Assembly (NCBI RefSeq): GCF_037975245.1
Contig: NC_092563.1
Span: forward strand, 26,912,960 to 26,976,959
Direction of reading: 5' to 3'
DNA length: 64,000 nucleotides
Source of the DNA: Apostichopus japonicus
Lineage: Eukaryota; Echinodermata; Holothuroidea; Aspidochirotida; Stichopodidae
Shown here: positions 1 through 11,372 of the stretch, one piece after another
Numbering within the stretch: the stretch's first letter is position 1
Layout: each line of letters starts with the position of its first letter
Translations under genes and position numbers: made by a program
The notes under the pieces: generated by a model
Seen by the model: the letters and a program-made list of their open reading frames with translations, nothing else
Told to the model about the DNA's origin: nothing
The model's database searches: none

Positions 1-1740
1 TGCGTCCACTCAGAAATACTTGCATCCCTGGAGTCCTCCATGAAAACATGCACTTTGAAAAGTTTGAAAAAGCCTCCCTCTAGAGCAACTCAATACTTAC
101 CTCTGACAACACATTGGCTAAGTTGTGTGCAACAGAAGACTATAGTGATAAGTTTATAATACTGTATGCATGAAAAATAATGAAGTCTGTAACTAATATA
201 CAACAACAAAGAGACTTTCAAATTCCCAAGCTTGGGAAATTTACACCATACTGTATATGCTGGCCTCGACATGCAATGCATGTATGGTATACCACTCCCT
301 TACATATGCATCTGTCAAAAATTAATCTATGGCTAGATGCAAATGCTGTGAATGTCAGAAATAAAAAATTATGTGATATTCTTAGAAACAATTCAACTAA
401 TACCTCGTACCAAGATCGATTGCTTTTGTGTCAATTGTGTTGTCAACAAGGCCTACATTATGATATTTGAGGGCATACATATAGTTTAGTTTAGTAGAAA
501 AAAAGGATCAGTAGGGACACTCAAGACCCCATCAAGGACCTATAGGAGAGAAAAAATACTGAAGACACAAACACTCCGACTCGATATGATAGCCTATAGC
601 ACAAACTTCGCTGTTTCTACACAGGGGACAGTAATTGTTACAAGTAATAGTTGTTAAACAAAATACTGTACTTAGTGTTCATTGAGCAAGTTCTACAGAT
701 GTAAGAATGTTTCCAAACAATGGGTAAGGGACTATTGTAGCCAATCAGGTCACAGGAAAGTTGGGAAAACATCATTGACTATTTTTAGCATGAAAATCTC
801 TGTTATGGCAATGTTGTTAACTCAGTACCTTGCTGTTGATTGTTATGATTTATTTGTTTTCAAACAAATTCAATCATCTGTAGGGTTGTAAGAAATTTGG
901 GTTCTTTTGAGAAGAAGTTGCAATTTTTTTTTAAAAGAAAGAAAGAAAGATGTTCATTCTAAATGGTGTGTTTTTTTTGTATGTTTTGCACAGGCCTAGT
1001 TGTGAGTGTGTGTAAGTACTTGGGGTTTGTTTCTCCAATAAAAGAAGTGACTGCCTAAAACATTGTGTCCCCAACACAGAATCCTGCATTGGTAACAATG
1101 CTGCATACAAGTAGAAAGGTTAACATGTAAGTTGGAGTATTTTCAACAGTTTCCTGTCATTGCATAAGGATGTCAAATTTACAGATTTGATTCTGGACAT
1201 ATGGTTCAAGTTTGCAAAGTACTGTACTACCTGCAGCAATTTAATTCTTTTGGCATTCCATATTCAAATCAAATGCCTGAAACTCAACATATATTTAGTC
1301 CATATCATGTGCTGTACTTTTGGTTTCAATGTAAACTGTAACCAAATGTTACAGTCATGGTGTGAGTGTGTGAGTGTGTATCTACATATGCTACATTTGC
1401 AAGCAATTGTTTATGTGAGAACATTTTCTTCCACCCCCAAAAGACTCACATAATCAGGAATGAAAATTACCAATCTCATATTTATTGTCTTTGCAGAGCT
1501 CTGTATGTTGAATTATTTAGAGGAAGTTGCACATAATACTAACCCGAACACACTTATTTTTGTGCCGTTTAAAGAAATTTACAGTGAACCTGACACCTTG
1601 GCGAGTGGCTTACTGTACCATGTCCTGTTGATAGCCTACAGTAGTACATATCCCAACAACCAGCATACTCTGTGTAGTAATGTCTAGCCTAATGTTACAA
1701 ACAGGTGCAATACTGTAGTACGGTAACTCTCAACTTCAAG
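1..1740. other. AT-rich non-coding DNA
   Basis: No convincing coding region on either strand. Open frames are under 100 codons and show no recognisable motif. The stretch contains several TACTGTA/TACAGTA heptamers (for example near 168, 249, 665, 1221, 1612, 1636 and 1713) and short homopolymer runs. It is probably intronic or intergenic. Confidence 0.6.
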
Positions 1741-1764
1741 AGCAAGTTCAAATTGTGAAGCAGT

Positions 1765-2090
1765 ATTTCTCCCCCCCCCCCCACTCTCCCATTTGTCCTC
1801 CTCTGTCACCCCTCTTCTCCTACCTCTCTACTCCACACTTTCCTGTCTTTGTCCTTCTGCAGTTTATTCCCTACTCCCTTCCCTTAATCTTCTCTTTGTC
1901 CCTCTACTGTTTATCTCCTACCTCTCCTCTTCCCCTAGGTACCTCTCCTCTTCCCCTTGTTGGATTCTTTCTTCTCTCCTCTCCATCCCTTGTCTACTAA
2001 TTCTCTTACATCTATCTCTTTTGTGTTCACCCTGCTCATTAACTTATCTGTATTCCATGCTTGTATTTTGTCCCTTGTAGTTTCTGTTAC
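1765..2090. repeat. C/T-rich (polypyrimidine) low-complexity tract
   Basis: An uninterrupted run of C begins near 1771 and is followed by about 300 bases made mainly of CCT, CTC and TTC words. The proteins this tract would encode are rich in Ser, Leu and Pro only because of base composition. Confidence 0.8.
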
Positions 2091-2100
2091 TTGTCATTCA

Positions 2101-2139
2101 GCCTCAGAAGAAGATCCTACTAGCATCCAAACGTCTGGC
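2101..2139 (+). ncRNA. Degenerate hammerhead-ribozyme-like motif, copy 1
   Basis: The 39-nt segment has the order of a minimal type I hammerhead: a stem I strand (GCCT), a CUGANGA-like box (here CAGAAGA), a stem II hairpin around a GATCCT..AGCATC palindrome, a GAAA-like box (here CAAA), CGTC and the closing strand TGGC. Small hammerheads with almost no stem III are known from Penelope-like retroelements and are reported to cleave as dimers. Two core positions are altered here (CTGA to CAGA and GAAA to CAAA), so it should be inactive. The upstream TTACTTGTCATTCA is shared with the copy at 21091, which marks both as copies of one mobile family. The assignment is an inference from the core order and copy comparison. 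Confidence 0.45.
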
Positions 2140-2489
2140 ACACTTAATTTTTCTCAGTATTTCTAAAGCAAACAATCTCACTGTGAAACAGTTCGCTAGA
2201 TGCACATGCAATATATGCAAGGTTTTAATGTGTGCCTATTGCCTAACTCACAGAGACACTTTCTGTCTTAAAAACTGTAGACTATGAAAAGAAAAATTAA
2301 TATGCTCCGTTCTCTTATCCTTTCTGTGACTCGTTTTGTACTGTACCTGATCTTTAAAAACGTATAGGCAATTTATTTAGGTGTCAAACTGACGATCTTT
2401 CATCCATCTTAAAATGATTCATTTGTAATTTATATTTTAGAGAAGGCTGTCATTTCAGGGGCTGTTTATGTGGATTTGCCATTTTATGG

Positions 2490-3075
2490 TGGAGGCCAAA
2501 GGTCATTTGGGGTCAGCAGCTCTAGGCCAAAAATGTGAAAACCTTTCAAACACGATACACATATCAAGAACAGATTTTTGGATGAATCTGAATTTAGTAC
2601 ATGTAAGGATGCTGTGTTTAACAGTAAGTTTCATTGGAGGTGAAAGGTCATTAGAGGTCAGCAGAGGCAAAAGTCTTAAAACCTTGCATTCATGATATCT
2701 CAAGAACAGAATTTTGGATTAGTCTCATATTTAGTATGTGGATATATATCCCATATTGAGATTAAGAAGTCAAATGTTAATTGTAGGTAATCTGAAGGTA
2801 ATCTGAGGTCATCAGAAAGAAACATGTGAAAACCTTATAAACACCATAATTCAAGAATGGAATTTTGGTTGTACCACATATATATTACATGAATGTGCCC
2901 TGATGAGTAGATGGACCGTGTTGTTCTATTTCAGAGGTCAAGTCTGAAAACCTTGTAAATGCGATATCTCAAGCATAGAATCTTGGACGTTATATGAACT
3001 GTACTATTTTCATTAGAGGTGTAACGTCATGCGAGGTCAAAGTTTCAAAACCTTGCAGACAGGATCTCAAGTAGG
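2490..3075. repeat. Diverged tandem repeat, about 100-150 bp period, with AGGTCA half-sites
   Basis: Five diverged units share the words AAAACCTT (near 2537, 2677, 2829, 2947 and 3047), then a GATATCTCAAGAACAG-like word, and, upstream, AGGTCA-type words. Spacing is roughly 140, 152, 118 and 100 bp. Two units contain directly repeated AGGTCA half-sites spaced by 4 bp (2500-2515 and 2645-2660). A related single unit lies near 33085-33165, and a shorter match (ATATCTCAAGAAGGGAAGCTTGG) near 18170. Confidence 0.75.
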
Positions 3076-3106
3076 GAATTTGGGAATGAATACAGTATAC
3101 AGTATA

Positions 3107-3271
3107 CAAATAATGAATGGTTTCAATTCGTGCAATAGTGCAAATATTTCATGAGTTGAAAGGTGGAATGTTCCATTCAACTCGGCTGCGCCTCGTTGAA
3201 TGGAACAAATTACATCTTTCAACGAATGAAATATTTGCACTATTGCACGAATTGAAACCATTCATTATTTG
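3107..3271. mobile_element. 165-bp foldback (MITE-like) element
   Basis: The outer arms 3107-3152 and 3226-3271 are perfect 46-bp reverse complements. The inner arms continue imperfectly to a TTCCATTCAAC/GTTGAATGGAA stem around a GC-rich loop (about 3182-3194). Both strands therefore read almost the same, beginning CAAATAATGAATGG. This is the structure of a foldback or MITE-type non-autonomous DNA element. No coding capacity is expected. A target duplication could not be defined with confidence. Confidence 0.8.
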
Positions 3272-4160
3272 CTTTATACAACATATTATATTAAGATGGG
3301 TAAAATGCACTCATGCAACAGATTGTTTTGAACAGACAGGTTTCTCTGCTCTCTTACCATTGAAAAAAGTGCTACCAAAAAAGTATAACCCATGGTTCTA
3401 TTTTCATAGAGTGGAATAGAGCGGATTTTGCATGCAATCAACGAGCAATTGACCAATCAAATGACCAGAATACAATTAGGTGTTGTATAATACAGTATGC
3501 CATATGAGGAATCATCATGATGAGTACGAAAGCCTTATAGTTGTTAGAGTATTAAATTAGTATAGTCAATGGAGTTAATGCCAAAGCAATTGTGACATAT
3601 ATCTGTCTGTCAACATTAGTTCTGAGGCTATTACTAACAGCTCCTTGGTTCACCTTGTTAGCAAATCAAAAAGGAACTTTTCTTGGAGATGAACCACTCT
3701 ACTGTACAGTATCTTGGTTCCAACGTCTTCACAGTATAAAAGAAGGTTCTGCAAAACTTTGTGGGCGGCAAAACTAATTGGTGATAGGAACCTACTGTAT
3801 ATTGAACAAACTTTTCTCTCCGATCCAAATGATATCTTTTTAAAATCACTTGTCAGGTTGTCCCTCGGAGAACTAGGTCTTACTCTGTGGTGTTTGTAGT
3901 AACTGAAATGGAGCAAAATAACACAGAGCGACCAATGTACACACGACCAATTTTGGTGAATAGAACCAGCTTTGGGCCAGTAAAACTGCCTTTTGGGTAG
4001 ATCATAGGGCCTACAGGTACCACTTACAGTAGTTTTGTTTTATTTTAGCATCTTCAAAGTGATGGTGGGAGATAAAAGATCTATACCAATTTATCAGTTT
4101 AACTCTTGAGAGCTACAGTTCATTCTGAATCTGATGTAAATCCAACCATAAATTTGTGAC
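3272..4160. other. Non-coding, no gene seen
   Basis: AT-rich sequence with no supported exon. It contains several TACWGTA heptamers, including the double form TACTGTACAGTA near 3701. Confidence 0.5.
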
Positions 4161-4165
4161 ATACG

Positions 4166-4218
4166 TAGGACATGGGACGTTTGACATGGGACGTTTGACA
4201 TGGGTTGTTTGACATGAT
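4166..4218. repeat. 16-bp minisatellite, about 3 units
   Basis: CATGGGACGTTTGA is repeated with small changes (CATGGGTTGTTTGA in the third unit). It is a short local tandem repeat. Confidence 0.75.
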
Positions 4219-4749
4219 TGTGAGTAGTTGATGAATTCTTTTTGTCATAAAAGGTTATCTTAAATTGATGGAATCCATACGGTATTTTAGTAATTATTAT
4301 AAAGTATGGTAAATTATTTGAACTCTTTACATGTACTGTGCGGTACACAGTACAGTATAGTAAATCTACAGTATAAATATTAATTTTATAATGTTAAACA
4401 CTGAACTGTAATATAAGTTTGCAATGCTATACCAGACATGTACATACTATACTGCACCATATTTATTGTATTAATATGTATATATGTTAATATGTATTAA
4501 TTATTAATAATGAAGTAACTGATTTTACTGATCTTAGTCTAGTTAAAAAAAAACATAATCTAAACAAGTTTTATCTTCCCTTTCTTGCTCGTTGTGTGAA
4601 TAAGGTTTTGTTAATGTAGTATTCTGCAAAGAAAAGTCCATGTTCTTTCTGGTTTTTTGTAATTTTATCTCAGCTGTTATATTTCTGCAGGTAACAAATT
4701 AAGCACACATGTACATGTTACCCATCAAACAGGGTTCATCCAGTTAAAG

Positions 4750-5475
4750 ACAGATTGGACTTGATAGAAATGTAAAGAATGTGGGGCTATAAGTTAACCC
4801 CCAGATGACAAAGAGAAAGAAAATGGTCCATGCAAGAAAAGAAGATAATTTGCACCTTGATAGAGCAGTTGTAGAGAAGGTAAATGAGTTTGTATTCGTG
4901 GGAGCAAAGTTCTGAAGGAGGTGTGAGTGAACTGAAAGGAGAACTAGCAAAAACCAGTAGTTCCTTAAAAAAAAAAAAATTCTGGAGCTCTAACGACATT
5001 AGACCAGAAAATTCTTCGTGTATTATCTGCATTCTGAACTGGATGCAAGACCTTTAAAACATGAACAAGGGCGACGAAAAATGTGATTGATCCATCCAGA
5101 ATAAGGACATGATACATGTCATAAATATAAAGTGACCGGAGACAGGAGTGGTTAACAATAGTGACAGGAGACATGGTTAACAATAGAGAGCTTGACAGTT
5201 ACTGGAAATGCAGTCACTTTTAATGGGATGAAATAAGCAAGTATCGAAGTTCATGTAGGTAAGCAGCTCAGAGATGATCCAAACAGTGAGGGCAGCAAAG
5301 TACTAACTTGGACATGTATCAGAAGGATGGGAGAATGAGACAGACTGAAGAAATGGCAAAGGAAAAGACAGTGCTGCCTGTTGGAAATCGTAAACGGAAG
5401 CGTGAGTTGAGTCAACAGATAGGACAGGACAGGAGGCATCTAGAGATGTTCAGAGAGTTGGTTTTGTGAAAGCTC
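4750..5475 (+). pseudogene. Decayed non-LTR retrotransposon (RT C-terminal region)
   Basis: Conceptual translation of the plus strand, with stops and frame changes, recalls the end of L2/RTE-type reverse transcriptases. It shows VNEFVFVGAKF near 4879 (family VNEFVYLGSKF), WSSNDIR near 4984 (the W-S-S..I-R-K motif), LGHVSEGW near 5308 (family L-GHV-RM) and GNRKRKRELSQQIGQDRRHL near 5383 (family GNRKRGR then a D-R-W helix). The protein would be a polymerase and endonuclease for target-primed reverse transcription. Here it is a 5'-truncated relic broken by stops, with an A-run at 4968. No 3' tail is obvious. The clade is uncertain. Confidence 0.6.
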
Positions 5476-7422
5476 TAATCCCGTTCGCTCACAACAGTGT
5501 AGGGGCTAGTGGCCTGCCTGACAACCTTTAACAGCACACTTTGGTTGACCGAACAGAAATTTGAACGTCTCAGGACGATCAGACTACCGTTAAAATTTGT
5601 CTCCGTTATTACGATGCAGTAAGTTCCTACAATTTGAGTGTGAGACCTGATTCCTGAGTGAAATTATTGCATAACTGATGTAGAGCAGGTATACTGTAGC
5701 TGCCCTGCAGACAAGAAAATGACATAAGATAAACAGCAGACAGTTGTTTACAACGAATATGAGCCGCAGTCGCAGTGGCATTGTGAAACTTAATTCTTTA
5801 AGTAAAGTTAAAAAGCTTATATAATTTATACGACTCAACAACTAATTGCTCTCGAGCCTGAACTAATTAATAAATTAAAGATTATTCAACATTTGATATT
5901 AATTATGCATATATGCTGATTAATTAAGATCGCAAACATCCTGTTTGCTAATTACCGGGACGATCGTTTCCAATAATGAAATAATTTTCAGTCGGTTGCA
6001 TCCGACAGTTGATGCCTTTGTTGTACTGTACAGTAAGTCAGTCAAATTACAGCCTCCTCTACTAACGGAAGTAGTTTCAACTCCTTTTTAAGACAATTGT
6101 ATTGCAAAGGATATTTTTAGAATATTCATTAAGCATCTACTGTAGGAACGATGGTCCTTTGTTTTTTTAAATGCATCTGCTGACGTTCATGGCTATTTCA
6201 GTACTTCTGTTTGTCTTCAATGGTGTAGTCAGTAATTCCAACTAGCATTATATCTAATGTGTACGTAGAATGGCATTGGCAAGGTCTGCAACTAGAGAGG
6301 TATTTTTACTTTCCCTATTTGAAAGCTGCAGTTTATTGAACCTACAGTAGTTAACTTACTCTGGATATAACTTCTTTAATGGCAAACTGTTGTAGCAGCC
6401 GATAGGAAAATGATATCTTTTTATGGCTGCCAGAAAATATTTAACATACTGTATATTAGTGGCAACTACTTAAAACACCTAATTTACAACAAATATTTGC
6501 TAAATATATTGAAAAGTTACTTTAATATAACATAAATTTGCTCCCTTTCAGAGAAATGTTCAAGAGAGCCAAAAAAAAAAAAAAAAAAGTAAAAGAAAAA
6601 AAACAAAAAAAAACCTGTCAACAAACTGCTTATATCTAAGAATAAAGTCATTATCTCGTGCACTTGACTTTTTTTTGTTCGCTCATACTTCACAGGGACT
6701 CAATTTGCAAGTTTAATTTTTTTTCTCTTTTTCCAGATCTGATATAAATTTAAGATTATTCCTGGTAATTGTACAAGAACTCAAGGAACCCTACAAAGAT
6801 TTGATGGGTTCAAATAATGCAATGACTCTAGGCTATGTTTAGTGTAAAGTATAAGTGTAATTCCTGAGAGATGAACTGATAGGGGTAAAATGTCTCCTTG
6901 TAGTTTTTCTCTGTCACACATTCATGTCCTTCTTAGACATTTCTGGGTGAGGGCACCTGTTTATACTTGTTCAACCTGTCACAACTGTACCATAAAAAGT
7001 CAATTGACGCTTGGGGGGCCCTTGGTTCCAAACAACCGGGCCGTTAGTTTAAAAGGTATCACAGCTTTTAAAATAAAGTAGGTGAGCAGAACATCTGTTC
7101 TCGGTTTAAAAAAATTTGCCATGAAAGGTTTAATATTTTGTTTTTATGGGGAGATGGGGGGCATTATTATTAAAATCTTTAAATTCTAAATTTGTGAGAT
7201 TTATAGCAAAAACTTGGAAAACTTTCTGTAAAGGTTAACAGTATGCAAAGAATGAAAATTTTATATGCAAGGTGACTTTAACAGACATGTACAGTATCCA
7301 GGGTGTGATTATTGTTCCAGTAAGCATCTAAGTACGTATGTTGTCCTATGAACACTGCTACTAAAACAGTGACTTTAGGCACAAAATTAATATGATAGCT
7401 TGCAGACTGACATTAAAGGCAT
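5476..7422. other. Non-coding AT-rich DNA with a homeobox/Fox-type site cluster
   Basis: No exon is supported. At 5870-5995 there is a dense patch of TAAT/ATTA words followed by the palindrome GCAAACATCCTGTTTGC (5932-5948), which is two forkhead-type TGTTTGC sites head to head. A-rich runs lie at 6571-6615. A few TACWGTA heptamers are present (near 5690, 6024, 6140, 6345 and 6448). Confidence 0.5.
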
Positions 7423-9513
7423 TTAAAGATGAACGATAGTGGTTTTTCAGCATCGACGAAAAAATATGATTTATTCAAGAGTATTCTAGTTGGTTTCCAT
7501 TTTACACATGTGAAAATTCAAGTCAATCCGATGTTGGGAAAGGCTTAAAAAAAATTCCTAAACTCGTTGATTTTTTAAACAAAAATTGTGCTTTTCGTGA
7601 AAAGCAATATGATGATCACGTGATCTACAATGACATGTGACGTCATTATGATGATAACAAAGTGAGCTCGGCGTAGTGTACTTCAGCAGTGTGCACTTAG
7701 TGCGTAAGTTTAGTTGCAACCTACTCTATATTGGACTTGACAAACAACCTAAACCTCTAGCAAAATGCCAAGAAATTGCGTTGTAGGGGGATGCAACAGA
7801 ATGAATGTGGACTCTACAATAAGTTTTTCAATTTTCCAAGCGGAAAAAGTAATGAGAGATATCGGAAACTTTGGATACGATTTGTGAGGAGAACCAGGAA
7901 AGACTTCATTTGCACCAGGAGTTTCTCAAGGCAAGAATGTGAAAGTTTGTTCTGCCCACTTCACAGAAGATGATTGGGACCCTAAATATTTGATGCAGAA
8001 ATAGTTGAATGTGTCAGGAAAATTCAGACTGCTGTTAATTTTAAGGTGGACTTTGAAACTCATGCGATAAAGTCAGCACTAACGCTGTAATAAATATGGG
8101 CCTAAGCCGGAAATGGGACAATAACCCCTCATCGATTTTTTAACTTAAACGTAAACGTAACATTATTGAAAGGGAAGAGAGGAGATTTGATACACTGCGT
8201 GAGACATTTAACAGTCTAATTTTAATAAGGTATTATTGTTCCTGCTTTTCTTGTCGTTTTAGTGAAGCCGACTGCCCCAATGTAAATAACGGAATAATCG
8301 GTCATAGAGCCATCTCGGGCCCAATTGAAATTTGCGTGTGACAAGGTCACTAAAGTAAAAAAAGTTTGAAAGATTGATGCTTTTATGCCGCATTATTTAT
8401 ATATATCCCGATAAATGCAACAGTAAGTGTTGGAACTGGAAGACATGTCAGACGTGAACAACCTAATAACTATGTGAGGAGAGAATCCACGTGCAAATTT
8501 CAATTGGGGCATGGACGTCGCTTAGGCAGAGTTTTTTGGGCAGAGATGTGTTCATACCCTCCAAACCACTTTAAATGTAATACGAATAGGAAATGTGTGT
8601 ATGCTCGAGCGAAACAAAACATCGTGTAAGTATTACATACCCACACTGTCACTTATGTTTGAAAGTACCGTTTGCCGACCTACATGAAGTTGGGCTAGAA
8701 TACGAATCCTCCTGAAGCCCAAACCACGAGGCATGCATGTGAATAAACGCAATAGGCATTGCATGTAGTGAGAAAATTGTTCGAGCTAGACTAACAACTC
8801 GATTGAGTTCAAATGCGGTTGTATTTCAAGCTCAATGAAACCTTTCTGTTGGATTTAATGACGCACGGAACAAGGCCACGTTTATGTTTTACAGTAGGCC
8901 TAGTGCATACAAGCGAATCTACTTTGTTTAGAACTTTGGATTTTCTTTCGGATATTATACTAATCTACGTTTGAGACTATCATCACTATTGTTATTGTGC
9001 CAGTTTGACTGGTAAGTGAGCACATTCATACATCACTCTGTATAAAACCCGCCAAAAACGTGATCTTGAGATTTACATTACTTTGGGTCAGCTTGCGAGT
9101 TACCTCTTCAGATATTGGGAAATCGTTGCGAAATCGCCGCAAATTTCTTATAAAAAACTTGTAAACACGTGGTGAAGAAATCAAGAAACACCATGATATT
9201 CATTATCTATTTATGTCTTGAACATTACGCCGGAAAATAACAGTTATGCTGACACGAAATGCACGCACAGCTCCGTACTAAACAGTTCACAGCAGAAAAG
9301 ATCATCACAGTGACGTGAGGGCTGTTCAAGGTCGTTGCAGTGTTTGCAAATTTCTAAATAACTGAGATGAAAAAACGATGTTACAATTCCCTTTTTTATA
9401 ACTTTCCGGTGTGCTATTTGGAAAATTAAAAAAATATGTTGCTTGGTAACATATAAACTACATTCTATATGAAAATGAGAGATTTTTTTTCTGTCACTAT
9501 CGTTCTACTTTAA
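7423..9513 (+). mobile_element. TIR DNA transposon with a broken THAP gene
   Basis: The left end TTAAAGATGAACGATAGTG (7423-7441) is mirrored at the right end by the reverse complement TTAAAGTAGAACGATAGTG (9495-9513), matching at all but two of 19 positions. The span is 2.09 kb. The only recognisable coding part is a THAP zinc-finger start near 7765, so most of a transposase is missing or unrecognisable. THAP domains are the DNA-binding part of P-element-type transposases. Both ends carry TTAA, which could be a target duplication or part of the TIR, and no 8-bp duplication typical of P elements was found. The superfamily is therefore left open. Confidence 0.6.
7765..8004 (+). pseudogene. THAP-domain (C2CH) reading frame, frameshifted
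   Basis: An ATG at 7765 starts MPRNCVVGGCNRMNVDSTIS, which fits the THAP opening M-P-x-x-C-x-V-x-G-C. The frame then shifts, and the adjacent frame gives FFNFPSGKSNERYRKLW, matching the THAP F-x-FP and R..W motifs. A second shift leads to KVCSAHFTEDDWDP near 7945, matching the closing C-S-x-H-F-x-x-D motif that supplies the last Cys and His zinc ligands. All conserved landmarks are present in order, but in three frames, so the gene is dead. It lies 340 bp inside the left TIR of the surrounding element and is presumably the transposase DNA-binding domain. The family assignment is firm; the frame history is inferred. Confidence 0.75.
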
Positions 9514-9871
9514 GACTCGCCCCAAACCGCATGCTGCTTTCTGAAAAAGTTAACTTTCTGTTGCTTGCAAGTGAAGTTTTCTGCTTGTTGCTACAAAATG
9601 CAGACAGTAATGAGACGTGATACCTTAATTGTTATCTTTAGCTGGACCTGAGATGTCCATCGCTGTATCGTTTGTATATTGTGCTGTGGGTATTGACCGC
9701 AGCTGTATGTACTGACTGTACACTAGTGTCTAATTACCGACGGTAGCAAGCTGTGTGCGTTGTTTCTGGGATCGATGGTGGTGTCTTACACTTCTGTTAC
9801 ACCTCATTCGAAACTAGGTCAGATTACCGGCATTAGACGTTTCTTTTTGCGCGAGTCTTCACACCCTTTAA
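9513..9871 (+). repeat. Interspersed 360-bp repeat, copy A
   Basis: It is collinear with 53016-53370 in the same orientation with a high level of identity. Shared words include GACTCGCCCCAAACCGC, CCTGAGATGTCCATCGCTGT, GACTGTACACTAGTGTCTAA and CGAAACTAGGTCAGATTACC. It begins exactly where the right TIR of the THAP element ends. Both copies end at CACACCCTTTAAA. I do not recognise the family and see no conserved protein. Confidence 0.8.
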
Positions 9872-10640
9872 AGAACAAGGCTTATCGAGGTAAGTTGTGT
9901 TATATACCGACTGTGGAGATTGATGATCTATTAAACATATTCTAAACCCATGAATTAAAAAACGGCTGGACTACTTAGTCTAACACACATTTCCTTTGTT
10001 AAAAACTCAGTAGGACAACATACAGTTAAGACTTCAGTTATTCACTGTCATGCTTCATATTTTGTCAAGGACATAAATGACATAAAATGTCATCATTTAA
10101 GGGTGATCTGTTGTTCCTATGAAGGGAAAAAAATAATATTTTGGTTGAGTTCTTAGGCTTTGTGTATCCTAACAAAGCATCATTGCACCGATTAGTCCCA
10201 CCTATTAATATTGCTGTAAAGGAGCATCTGAAATGTAGCATATTTTAAAGTTGAATAACTGGAACAGCTCATATGAAGCATTTTTAGTAGTCAAATGTTC
10301 TTTTCTGTCACTTTAATGTCTGTACAGAGTTGTGAATGCTCCTTGTGGATCTTGGGGTAATTACCACAGAGGTGGAATTAGTACCCAGGCAATGACACAT
10401 TGTCGAGAGGAATTGTCACCTCTTATTTTATCTCCAGAGGTCAATCCTTCTGCTGTTGGAGATCATTAAAATGTCAAAACTGGAGTTGATTAGAGTAGTA
10501 GATATCTTGAAAACTTTAAGTATTCCTTTTTGTGTTTAGCATCATGGATTGTTAAAATTATCGGCTTCTCTTAAATGTGCTGAGAGATTAAAAATGCTTA
10601 CTACTGTAGGGTCGATTGGATAGAAATTAACATTCATCTC
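9872..10640. other. Non-coding, no gene seen
   Basis: AT-rich, no repeat structure or exon recognised. It sits between the 360-bp repeat and the 44-bp minisatellite. Confidence 0.5.
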
Positions 10641-10649
10641 TTTTTGCCA

Positions 10650-11372
10650 CCACCCCAAGAGAGGTCTGCCCCACCCCAGAGAGGTCTGTACCCACTCCTA
10701 AAGAGGTCTGCCCCACCCTCAGAGAGGATTATCCCATCTGCCCAGAGAGGTCTGCCCCACCCTCAGAGAGGATTATCCCATCTGCCCAGAGAGGTCTGCC
10801 CCACCCTCAGAGAGGATTATCCCATCTCCCCAGAGAGGTCTGCCCCACCCTCAGAGAGGATTATCCCATCTCCCCAGAGAGGTCAGCCCCACCCTCAGAG
10901 AGGATTATCCGATCTCCCCAGAGAGGTCTGTCCCACCCTCAGAGAGGATTATCCCATCTCCCCAGAGAGGTCTGCCCCACCCTCAGAGAGGATTATCCCA
11001 TCTGCCCGGAGAGGTCAGCCCCACCCTCAGAGAGGATTATCTGATTTCCCCAGAGAGGTCTGCCCCACCCTCAGAGAGGATTATCTGATCTCCCCAGAGA
11101 GGTCTGTCCCACCCTCAGAGAGGATTATCCCATCTGCCCAGAGAGGACTTCCCCACCCTCAGAGAGGATTATCCGATCTCCCCAGAGAGGTCTGCCCCAC
11201 CCTCAGAGAGGATTATCCGATTTCCCCAGAGAGGTCTGTCCCACCCTCAGAGAGGATTATCCGATCTCCCCAGAGAGGTCTGCCCCACCCTCAGAGAGGA
11301 TTATCCGATCTCCCCAGAGAGGTCTGCCCACCCCCAGAGAGGTCTGCCCCACCCTCAGAGAGGTTTGCCACT
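10650..11372. repeat. 44-bp GC-rich minisatellite, about 16 units
   Basis: The unit is built from CAGAGAGGTCTGCCCCACC and TCAGAGAGGATTATCCCATC, with a 44-bp step (AGAGAGGTCTG at 10744, 10788 and onward). 44 is not a multiple of 3, so the plus strand cycles through all three frames of the unit. All three are stop-free, which gives a 253-codon open frame (10644-11405) with a 44-residue superperiod. I read that as an accident of the repeat, not a gene. Confidence 0.9.

Noticed and set aside
2895-2930. CCTGATGAGTAG as a hammerhead core
   Set aside because: No GAAA box or pairing strands within a reasonable distance.
9760-9945. 61-codon frame in the 360-bp repeat
   Set aside because: Copy B breaks the frame by indels and no protein family is suggested.
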